Shown piece by piece: positions 17,627 to 25,208 of a stretch of 64,000 nucleotides of DNA. The DNA is from Planctomycetota bacterium. GTDB lineage: Bacteria; Planctomycetota; Planctomycetia; Planctomycetales; Planctomycetaceae. The stretch covers positions 62,001 through 126,000 of the forward strand of contig JAFEBS010000052.1 in NCBI GenBank assembly GCA_018242525.1, written 5' to 3'. The position numbers and the translations under genes were made by a program. Position 1 is the first letter of the stretch, and each line of letters starts with the position of its first letter. The notes under the pieces are model-generated. The model was not told where the DNA came from. It saw only the letters and a list, made by a program, of their open reading frames with translations, and searched no databases.

Positions 17627-20600
17627 TCAATGTTTCGGTGAAAGCGTGACCGACTTCACATCGGCCAGCGCGGGTAACGGTGGCGATGCCGGCTTCAGTG
17701 TCACACGGACTTGCCCGGCCGGCAATTCCAACTCTCCCAGTGTCTGCGTCCGGTAATCGTCCCAACTGGTTGTCTTCTCGACACGGTGCGACAACGATTT
17801 CCCGGCAGCGTCAACGATGAGTCGACTGCCAGCGGCAGAGGGATCACAGGCGTAGTGCCAGTTGACAGAGTACTTCCCGGGTTGCGGGACATTGATGGTC
17901 CAGACGACGACATCTTCGGCACTGCTCCACCAGCCCAGGTTCTGGTGGGCGTCTTCGATCACGATCGTTGGCCCATAGATTTCTCCAGTGAACGGCGTCA
18001 GCACAAACTTGCCGGACGCATCCGCAACCACAACTTTCGGTTCGTTTCCGGCGAAGGATTTCATCGCGGGCAGCGGGACATTCCGTCGGATATAGGCCAC
18101 CAGGGCGGCCGCATCGGCGGGTTTCAAGTCGCGTTCCAGGCCTTCCGGCATCAGCGACTTGCTGTTGCTTTGCAATTCGTCAATTTCGCTCCGCAGCAAG
18201 GTGATCTCCTTTCCCTCTGCCGCTCGCAGTGTCAGGCTGCCGGCGGTCTCCGCCGCCATCAGGCCCGTGTGAGTCACACCAGCCTTCGTGATCGCGGTGA
18301 ACGTCAGATATTTCGTTTCCACGGCCCGATTTGGATCGAGGACCGCGGTCAACATGGCATCGGGTGATTTGTCTGTCAGGGACGCCAGATCCGGTCCCAC
18401 CGCATGTCCAACCTCCCCCAGCTTGTGACACTGTGAGCACATCTTCTGGAAGAGCTGTCTTCCCAGTTGGGCGTCCCCGCCCTCACGTACGATAGGCAGG
18501 TAGTCGGCAACCAGCTTCGCCCGGTTGGAATTCAGATTGACTGACAGCACTCTGGCAGCGCGGTCGGCGACCGATTTTGTTTTGTGATCCAGCAACCGCT
18601 GGCGCGTCGCCGCGTCCAGGTCCGCGGGGGAGATCAGTTTCGATTCCAGAGCGCCGAGCAATTCATCCCGCCAGGCATCCCGACTGAGCAGAATGTCGCT
18701 CAGTTGAGTCCGCAGGCTGGGGGCCAGCGAACGAAAACTCGCGAGCAGCGGTTTGGCGACCTCTGGTGACCGCGACCGGGCCAGCGTGGCCAATGCCGCC
18801 GACTGCAGTTCTGGGGCCTGTTGCGGAGTAATCAGCGTCACCAGCAGCGGAACATCTTGTGTCGAATTCGTGGATCGTCCCAGGATTCGAAGCGCGGCAA
18901 TCCGGTCATCCGGGGATTTCGTTTCATCCGCTGTGATCGTTCGTGCCGCGTCAAACAATCCCTGCAACCGGTTCGCGACTGGCTTGGCTGGGGGACTGAG
19001 TTCGCCCAGCCATTTATCGAGCGACGTGAAGCGGCGTTCCAACGAGATCAGGAACTGTTCCACGGCCTGGAACTGCCAGCGCTCGAATTCCTGGTTCCTG
19101 GACGGCTCGGTCGCTCGATTCAACAGCGAGACAAGGGCGCCTTCATGATTGAACGCAGTCGCCTGGGCGAGCAGTTGCTGCAACAACTCTGTCTGGCTCG
19201 GTCCCTGCTTCATGACTTCGGCCAGCACCAGTTCCAGATTCGCGGCATTGAGCGAACTGATCACGGCAGTCGTGAACTGAGGGGCGAGCGAACTATTGGC
19301 GGCGGCGAGTCGACCCAGTACCGAGCCCGCCTGCGGATGCTGCAGTTGTCCCAGGGTGTAGGCCAGTTGCAAGCGGACTTGCGGATCGGGGTCGTCGACC
19401 AGCGCGACCAGTCCCTGCCACAGGGGCTCAGTCGGCTGCGGGAATCCATCGCACAAGCGAACGGCATGACGTCGTACGCCTGGATGCGGGTCCTTCAGGG
19501 CCACCGGCAATGCCTGAAGCAACGTCTCCTTCGCGGCCAGACCGTCGAGTGTACACAGCGAGTGCAATCGACCCAGAGCGAGTGATGTCGACTGCTCATC
19601 GGTTTCCGCCGGTCGGGCTGTCGCCTGTGCCAGCAACAGTGGAATCGCGGTCGGATCAGCCCGATCCAGCAACAGTTGCTGGGCCAGGTCCCGTTGCCAG
19701 CCGTTGGGATGAGACAGGGCGGCCACCAGTTCGGCGGTCGTCATCGAGTTCAGTCGAGGAACAGGTCGCAACGTGACGTTGGCCGGTGCCACTCGCCAGA
19801 TGCGACCCATCTCCTGACCGGCTCGCAGATCCAGCCTGCGCTGCCATTCGATCGGGATCCACTGGGGATGCTCAATCACCAGTCGATACATGTCCGCCAC
19901 ATACAGGGCACCGTCGGGACCGGTCTTGAGCTGTGTCGGCCGAAACCAGTTGTCGGTTGACGCCAGGAATTCAGACTGTTCTTCACTGGCAGCCCGCTGG
20001 CTGATGAAGGTCAACCCATCCGGCCGCATGACTTCGCGATGCACCAGGTTGTGAACTGGTTCGCTGATGAATACCTGCGATTCTCCAGCCATGGTCCGGA
20101 TCAATTCATCGCGATACACCATCGATGAGCAGGCGGACGTAAAGCGGTTCGCCGTGTGAAAGTCATTGAATCGAGTCAACGTCCGACTGGCGGGAAAGAC
20201 GGGTGCGGCACCGGGTGTGACCGAAATATCCTTCTGCAGATTCGGGACGATCAGGAATGAGTTGCGACGCAGGTAGTGATCGTCGAGCAGATAGTGCCAC
20301 ATCGGTCGGCTGTTATTGTTACCAAACCAGTTTCCCCAGTTATCGCGATTGCGTCCGAATTGAGACTGTCCCGCCACCGCTTCGATGTCACCGGTATCTG
20401 GCCGGATGCGAACATCCCGACTACGGATGTCGACGATCTTTCCTTCAGGAACGACTCCGGACAACGTCCCGACGACGCGGATCGCGCCACCGCTGTCACC
20501 GTTGGCCAGATACAGCCAGTTGTCCAGGCCCCGCGCAAAGCCGTTCGCGCGGTGTTGCTGGTTTCCTTCGGAGAATCCCGTGAACAGCACCTTCTTCAGA

Positions 20601-22648
20601 TCCGCCTTTCCATCGCCATCGGTGTCTTCGGCATAGAAGACATCCGGCGCGGCCGAGACCAGGACTCCCCGTTTCCACGACAGCACTCCATTGGGAAAGG
20701 GAACCGCATCCAGAAACAATGTGGACTTGTCATAGATCCCGTCGCCGTCGGTATCTTCCAGTTGGCGAATACGGCCTCCAGGCTGTCCTTTGTCATCGAT
20801 GCCGCGGGGATAGTCGGCCATTTCCGCGACCCACATTCGGCCATCCGGCCCCCAGTCCAGCGCGACCGGATCCATCGTCAAGGGTTCGTGTGCCACCAGA
20901 TCAACTCGGTATCCGGCCGCGACTCGCATCGATTGCCGAGCGGCTGCCGGAGTCTTGGATGTCGGAATCTGATCCTTGAGTAACGTGTCGAAGGCAATGC
21001 GCATCACGAAGTCGGTCAGGCCGTCAGTCCCTTCGTTGATCCAGCACAACTGCCGGTCCCTCACGAAGAATCCGTTGTCCGACCCGTCGTCGTTCAGAAT
21101 GGGCGGCAGTTCGACTGCCAGATCCTTCTGGCCGCGCCCGCCACGGATGAGTTCCACGTAGGTCTGTTTCGCGGGATCCTGCAGCCAGACGCCGAACATG
21201 GAACCGTTGGAAAACACCAGGTCGCTGTGGCCGTCTTCGTTTACATCGACATACCGCAAGGCATCCTTCTGCCCCGGCATGACAGACTCAATCGACGACG
21301 GCCGTTTCGGTCCCGAGTGAACGTCGGTGGCCGTTCCCGGCAACCCAGCCGCCAGCTTGATTTGAGTCGCATCTCCGGCTTTCCACTGGCGACTGCCGTG
21401 GTCCCAGATCCGTACTTGAACATCGTTCTTGTGCCGGGATACCACATCGACATATCCATCCGTGTTGACGTCAATGACATCGGTCTGAACGTCGTCCCCT
21501 GCGCGGTTGCGGAGCGGTTTGTTGTCGAGCAGATGTTGATTCAGTCGCTGCAGGCACTCGCGGAAGTTCAGGAACTTTACTTTCTGGCCGTGAGTGGTCA
21601 CGGCGTGATCGATCAATTCGATCACCTGCTCGGACTTGATCCAGCCATGCGGATGAAACACCAGGTTGAATACACCCTGCTTTTGAACCGTCAGATCCAG
21701 CGCAATCTTCAGATCACGAACCGTGTCCGGATTGTTTGGCTTTTGCAGATGGTTGGCCGACCAGTCACTGGGGACCACGCACGGGAATTCCCAGCATTGC
21801 CCGCGAATCACGTAGGGATACGGATAGTTCTCGATCAGATTGACGAACCCATCGTGAACCAGGTTTCCACGGGCCAGTTTGCGGGGAATGTACTTGCGGA
21901 ACTTTTCACGCCCATCAGGGTCGATCAGGGAGGTTTGCGGCAGGCTCGGATCGGCCGCGGTGAACAGCGTGAACACGGACGAATCGAGTTGCAGGAAGTT
22001 ACCACCGGGCGTCTGCTGATTGATGATTTCCGAAAACAGCCGGGGGCTCACCGTATTCAGTGAATCACAACACGGCGTGCGGAAGGCGACCGGATGATTG
22101 TTGGGGACGGAGTTCAGCAGGTCGACGCATTTGTCATATGTCCCCTTGGCCTTCTGAATGTCTCCCCCCGCCAGGATTGGGCACGGATGATCGAACGTGT
22201 GACATTCCAGGCTGAGTCCTTCCTGCAGCCACGACTGCAATTGGGGATCGTCCGGCTTGACGTTGCAGGTCATGATGCTGACGGGAGCCCGGCCATCAAT
22301 CTGCTTCAGGCGTTGTAGAATGGGCCGCAGGTACGCCTCGTATTTGGCCGGTTCGCGCATGTCATCGATGGCCAACGTCACCACGCACTCGACAGCCTCT
22401 TCACCGACCCACTGCGGGGTGATCAGTTTCGGCGAGTTCAAGTAAGGGTACCACACCTCAAGCCGACGCCCCTCGTCCGCGTTGGCGCAAGTTGCCACTA
22501 CGAGAAACAGGGCACCCAGCAACCCATGGCAAAAGGGGTCTGACCCTTTGGAGGGCAATAGATTCACCTTGAAAATCGCACGCCCGGAGAGGGTCAAACC
22601 CCTTTTACCATGGGTTGCTGGGTAGATCCGGCGTAGCAGTGACAGCAT
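17627..22648 (-). CDS. 1673-aa exported fusion: deacetylase-like, FG-GAP, PVC dehydrogenase-type propeller, HEAT repeats, cytochrome c
   Basis: The ATG at 22648 has GGAG seven bases upstream. Domains in order: signal peptide, interrupted by an inserted repeat (residues about 10-45); polysaccharide-deacetylase-like region (about 65-380; SIMTCNVKPDD, LECHTFDHPCP, AFRTPCCDS); two FG-GAP/VCBS-type Asp-rich loops (DVNTDGYVDVV, DVNEDGHSDLVF); PVC-type membrane-bound-dehydrogenase propeller (about 575-960; 'YRVDLVAHEPLTMDPVALDW', 'LEDTDGDGIYD'); HEAT-like helical repeats (about 975-1390); c-type cytochrome with CSQCH (near 1403) and a distal Met (LMPEG); C-terminal jelly-roll, probably carbohydrate binding. 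It likely acts outside the cytoplasm in an electron-transfer reaction on a glycan. Such propeller-HEAT-cytochrome proteins are common in planctomycetes, but the N-terminal deacetylase-like fusion is unusual. Confidence 0.85.
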   Translation of the reverse strand: MLSLLRRIYPATHGKRGLTLSGRAIFKVNLLPSKGSDPFCHGLLGALFLVVATCANADEGRRLEVWYPYLNSPKLITPQWVGEEAVECVVTLAIDDMREPAKYEAYLRPILQRLKQIDGRAPVSIMTCNVKPDDPQLQSWLQEGLSLECHTFDHPCPILAGGDIQKAKGTYDKCVDLLNSVPNNHPVAFRTPCCDSLNTVSPRLFSEIINQQTPGGNFLQLDSSVFTLFTAADPSLPQTSLIDPDGREKFRKYIPRKLARGNLVHDGFVNLIENYPYPYVIRGQCWEFPCVVPSDWSANHLQKPNNPDTVRDLKIALDLTVQKQGVFNLVFHPHGWIKSEQVIELIDHAVTTHGQKVKFLNFRECLQRLNQHLLDNKPLRNRAGDDVQTDVIDVNTDGYVDVVSRHKNDVQVRIWDHGSRQWKAGDATQIKLAAGLPGTATDVHSGPKRPSSIESVMPGQKDALRYVDVNEDGHSDLVFSNGSMFGVWLQDPAKQTYVELIRGGRGQKDLAVELPPILNDDGSDNGFFVRDRQLCWINEGTDGLTDFVMRIAFDTLLKDQIPTSKTPAAARQSMRVAAGYRVDLVAHEPLTMDPVALDWGPDGRMWVAEMADYPRGIDDKGQPGGRIRQLEDTDGDGIYDKSTLFLDAVPFPNGVLSWKRGVLVSAAPDVFYAEDTDGDGKADLKKVLFTGFSEGNQQHRANGFARGLDNWLYLANGDSGGAIRVVGTLSGVVPEGKIVDIRSRDVRIRPDTGDIEAVAGQSQFGRNRDNWGNWFGNNNSRPMWHYLLDDHYLRRNSFLIVPNLQKDISVTPGAAPVFPASRTLTRFNDFHTANRFTSACSSMVYRDELIRTMAGESQVFISEPVHNLVHREVMRPDGLTFISQRAASEEQSEFLASTDNWFRPTQLKTGPDGALYVADMYRLVIEHPQWIPIEWQRRLDLRAGQEMGRIWRVAPANVTLRPVPRLNSMTTAELVAALSHPNGWQRDLAQQLLLDRADPTAIPLLLAQATARPAETDEQSTSLALGRLHSLCTLDGLAAKETLLQALPVALKDPHPGVRRHAVRLCDGFPQPTEPLWQGLVALVDDPDPQVRLQLAYTLGQLQHPQAGSVLGRLAAANSSLAPQFTTAVISSLNAANLELVLAEVMKQGPSQTELLQQLLAQATAFNHEGALVSLLNRATEPSRNQEFERWQFQAVEQFLISLERRFTSLDKWLGELSPPAKPVANRLQGLFDAARTITADETKSPDDRIAALRILGRSTNSTQDVPLLVTLITPQQAPELQSAALATLARSRSPEVAKPLLASFRSLAPSLRTQLSDILLSRDAWRDELLGALESKLISPADLDAATRQRLLDHKTKSVADRAARVLSVNLNSNRAKLVADYLPIVREGGDAQLGRQLFQKMCSQCHKLGEVGHAVGPDLASLTDKSPDAMLTAVLDPNRAVETKYLTFTAITKAGVTHTGLMAAETAGSLTLRAAEGKEITLLRSEIDELQSNSKSLMPEGLERDLKPADAAALVAYIRRNVPLPAMKSFAGNEPKVVVADASGKFVLTPFTGEIYGPTIVIEDAHQNLGWWSSAEDVVVWTINVPQPGKYSVNWHYACDPSAAGSRLIVDAAGKSLSHRVEKTTSWDDYRTQTLGELELPAGQVRVTLKPASPPLPALADVKSVTLSPKH
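22515..22622. repeat. 108-bp GGGTCA-type inverted-repeat element inside a signal-peptide coding region
   Basis: Two 33-nt arms (22515-22547 and 22590-22622) are complementary with only two mismatches; each arm holds AACCCATGG and a GGGGTCNGACCC or GGGGTTTGACCC core. The element lies in codons about 10-45 of the minus-strand 1673-aa gene. It is exactly 36 codons long and adds no stop codon. Confidence 0.85.
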
Positions 22649-22766
22649 GAAATGACTCCTGAATCCGGCAATGTCGCGTTGTGTCCTGTCTGGGACGACG
22701 TCATCATGCCGAGCCGTTGGGGTCGCATCAATGACGCCAGCCCGACGCGCGAGCGAGAACGGCATG

Positions 22767-22862
22767 GGGTCAGGTGGTTCAATGTTCAATTGTCGCGAAT
22801 TAGGGGTTCTCGACTCAGAAAGCCGGCTTCCGCGAAATCTGAACTTTGAACCACCTGACTCC
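22767..22862. repeat. Inverted repeat with TCAGGTGGTTCAA arms
   Basis: The left arm at 22767-22797 and the right arm at 22831-22862 pair over about 31 nt with a few mismatches. The shared core is GTCAGGTGGTTCAA. It sits between the divergent starts at 22648 and 22895. The spacer contains a smaller palindrome, AAGCCGGCTT. Confidence 0.8.
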
Positions 22863-22894
22863 TGTTCTGCAGAAAGAATCTTTGAGCCGGTGAC

Positions 22895-23920
22895 ATGACA
22901 ATTCTGGGTTTGGATATTGGCGGGGCGAACATCAAGGCGGCGGATGCGGCTGGGCGGACACTCAGCCGGCCCTTTGCCATCTGGAAGCATCCGGAGCAAC
23001 TCGCCCCGCAGATTGAATCGATCTGCGGGGAGTTTCCGAACTGCTCGCAATTGGCGGTCACCATGACGGCAGAACTGGCCGACTGCTTCACGACAAAAGC
23101 CGAAGGAGTGCGCAAGATTCTGGATCAAGTGGATGCCTGCCAGATCGGTGATCCCTGTGCCGTCTGGACCACCGATGGACGGTTTGTCACTAGCGCTGAG
23201 GCCCGCGCGAACCCACTCCTGGTCGCGGCAGCCAATTGGCATGCCCTGGCAACGTGGGTCGGCCGGCAGCAACTGTCTGCTTCATCGGTTCCTGTCGGGA
23301 CGGCGCTCCTGGTCGATATTGGAACCACGACGACCGACATCATCCCCTTGATCGACGGGATTCCGGCAACGTTGGGCCGGACTGATGTCAGTCGCTTGCA
23401 ATCTGGAGAACTGTGTTACAGCGGCGTCAAGCGGACGCCATTGTGCGCGATCGCGTACAGCGTTCCATTCCGGGACGGCTATTGCGCGGTGGCCGCGGAA
23501 CTGTTTGCCACGACACTGGATGTCTATCTGCTGCTGGGTGACATTCCCGAGGACGAACACGATCTGGAGACGGCCAACGGAAAACCGGCAACACGCACGG
23601 CGGCGCATGACCGCATCGCCCGGCTGTTGTGCGGCGACCGGGAAGACGTGTCAGAAGCGGAAGCGGTCCAGGTGGCTCGCTTCCTGGCCGATGTGCAGCG
23701 TCAACGACTGGCAGGCGCACTGGAGCGGATTCTGCAGCGTCTGACGTCCCCGTGCGAAACGGTTATTGTCTCGGGGTCGGGATCGTTTCTGGCACGGCGT
23801 CTTGTCGCCCAGAACCGGCGGTTGGCGAGTGCGAACGTCATTTCTCTGGACGAAATCCTGTCGCCAGGAATTGCCGAGGCCGCCTGTGCCTACGCGGTGG
23901 CGCGGCTGTGTTCGATGTAA
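22895..23920 (+). CDS. H4MPT-linked C1 transfer pathway protein (hydantoinase/oxoprolinase-like ATPase fold)
   Basis: A 341-aa protein of the acetate/sugar-kinase-like superfamily. The N-terminus 'TILGLDIGGANIKAADAAG' and the internal 'ALLVDIGTTTTDIIPLIDG' are the two phosphate-binding loops; 'VIVSGSGSFLARR' is the C-terminal adenosine-site loop. The pattern matches the uncharacterised family found with tetrahydromethanopterin-dependent C1 genes in methylotrophs, planctomycetes and archaea (MfnF-like; related to methanofuran/H4MPT cofactor synthesis). No other C1 gene is in the window. It is flanked on both sides by GGGTCA-type inverted repeats and stands alone as a transcription unit. Confidence 0.85.
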   Translation: MTILGLDIGGANIKAADAAGRTLSRPFAIWKHPEQLAPQIESICGEFPNCSQLAVTMTAELADCFTTKAEGVRKILDQVDACQIGDPCAVWTTDGRFVTSAEARANPLLVAAANWHALATWVGRQQLSASSVPVGTALLVDIGTTTTDIIPLIDGIPATLGRTDVSRLQSGELCYSGVKRTPLCAIAYSVPFRDGYCAVAAELFATTLDVYLLLGDIPEDEHDLETANGKPATRTAAHDRIARLLCGDREDVSEAEAVQVARFLADVQRQRLAGALERILQRLTSPCETVIVSGSGSFLARRLVAQNRRLASANVISLDEILSPGIAEAACAYAVARLCSM

Positions 23921-23936
23921 TCCTCGCGCCGGGGGC

Positions 23937-24030
23937 TTTGCCCAACAAAATGGGGTCAGCCCCCTACCACAGGGATCCGATATGAGCGGAAACCACAGTG
24001 AGTGGGGTCAGACCCCATTTGTCGGGCAAA
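23937..24030. repeat. GGGGTCAGACCCC-type inverted repeat
   Basis: Arms of about 27 nt (TTTGCCCAACAAAATGGGGT... and its near complement ending GGGCAAA) enclose a short spacer. The right arm contains the perfect palindrome GGGGTCAGACCCC. It begins 16 bp after the stop of the C1 gene. Confidence 0.82.
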
Positions 24031-24038
24031 GTCGCTGG

Positions 24039-24086
24039 CAGGTCAGGTGGTTCAACGCTGAAGGATCCCGAACCATTTGACCCTTG
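24039..24086. repeat. Short imperfect copy of the TCAGGTGGTTCAA element
   Basis: GGTCAGGTGGTTCA is followed after a short spacer by GAACCATTTGACCC, its imperfect complement. It repeats the core of the element at 22767-22862 and adjoins the element at 23937-24030. Confidence 0.65.
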
Positions 24087-24114
24087 ACTTGTACACAAAA
24101 AGGCGAGGAATGGT

Positions 24115-25134
24115 TCACAGGCCAACCGATGCCGCTTCTTCGTCCAGTTCCTGGACATTCTCGGCAATCCGTTCCTGGGCATAGTCGTCCAGGTACAAAT
24201 CCCGCACAATGGTCCAGGAATGACCATCTTCCGATCGTAGCGGCAGTCCGAAGATCAGACCACGCCGGACGTCGTAAGTTCCATCGGACATCACACCGGC
24301 ACCGAACCTGCGGTGCAGCGGTGTTCGTGTCGTCAGCGAGCGCATCGACCCGAGAATCGCCTGCACCGTCGTGGCGGCGGGTGTCGAATTGCGCAGCTCA
24401 AAAATCTCGCGATTGCGACGCTGGACGGTCGGTTCGAGGACGGTCCGCACCCAGTTCATGTCCGTGATCACTTCTCGGGCGGGACGTTCCTCGATGTAGC
24501 TGTTGTGAAAATCGACATAGATCTTCTCGCTACGGTTCCCCCAAACCATGACTCGGTTGACCTTGGAAACCGGCACTCCCGCTTTGGCCGCAATCATCGA
24601 GGTGGCCCGCATGCGATCGACCCGATTCAACGAATGCCAGTGCGAGGCGGGAACGTTGGGAGCGTGTCGCATTGCCATCAGGCAGTTGGTGTTGCATGGT
24701 TCAGCCACGACCAGAACGCGGGCATGCTGAGCCACTTCGTTGATCGCCGCGCCATGATCGGCATAAACCGGCGCATTCGTTTGCAGCAACCGGTGCCGGT
24801 CCACATTCGCCGTCATGACCGGTTCGCCCGCCAGCATGATGATCCAGTCGGCCTTCTCGAAGGCTTCTTTCGGCTGATCCGTCAGCGTGATCTTGTGTAA
24901 CAGCGGGAACGCGCAGTCCTGCAGTTCCAGGCCGACACCACGCAGACAATTCAACTGGCTGCTGGCTTCCAGAAGTCTGAGATCGATGGGTTGATCCGGC
25001 CCGAACATCGCACCGGCGGCGACCCGGTAAAGCAGGCTGTATCCGATTCGTCCCGCGGCTCCCGTGATCGCCACGTGAATGGGAGGTATCTCCTCGGCGG
25101 GCCATCTCTCTCTGGTGATTGGATCGTGCTGCAT
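24115..25134 (-). CDS. Malate-dehydrogenase-like protein with altered active site
   Basis: A 339-aa protein of the type-2 (cytosolic-like) malate/lactate dehydrogenase family. The ATG at 25134 has CAGGAG seven bases upstream. The NAD-binding loop 'VAITGAAGRIGYSLLYR' is intact, as are 'VAEPCNTNCLMAM' and 'VDRMRATSMIAAKAGVP' (substrate-binding Arg and catalytic Asp). Two signature elements differ: the mobile loop, normally PRxPGMxR, reads 'AGEPVMTANVDRHRL', and the catalytic His of the usual WGNHS motif is Arg201 (VWGNRSEK). Standard malate oxidation is therefore doubtful. It may bind NAD and act on another substrate, or be non-catalytic. Downstream GGGTCA repeats separate it from the C1 gene. 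Confidence 0.85.
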   Translation of the reverse strand: MQHDPITRERWPAEEIPPIHVAITGAAGRIGYSLLYRVAAGAMFGPDQPIDLRLLEASSQLNCLRGVGLELQDCAFPLLHKITLTDQPKEAFEKADWIIMLAGEPVMTANVDRHRLLQTNAPVYADHGAAINEVAQHARVLVVAEPCNTNCLMAMRHAPNVPASHWHSLNRVDRMRATSMIAAKAGVPVSKVNRVMVWGNRSEKIYVDFHNSYIEERPAREVITDMNWVRTVLEPTVQRRNREIFELRNSTPAATTVQAILGSMRSLTTRTPLHRRFGAGVMSDGTYDVRRGLIFGLPLRSEDGHSWTIVRDLYLDDYAQERIAENVQELDEEAASVGL

Positions 25135-25208
25135 TCAAGATCTCCTGACGCTGGGCCGCCGTCACGCGGCCATTGGATCTGTTGTCACTGAACCCTGTCC
25201 GCTTTCCC

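Noticed and set aside
22500-24090. Insertion sequence
   Set aside because: Only inverted repeats are present; no transposase frame and no clear target duplication.
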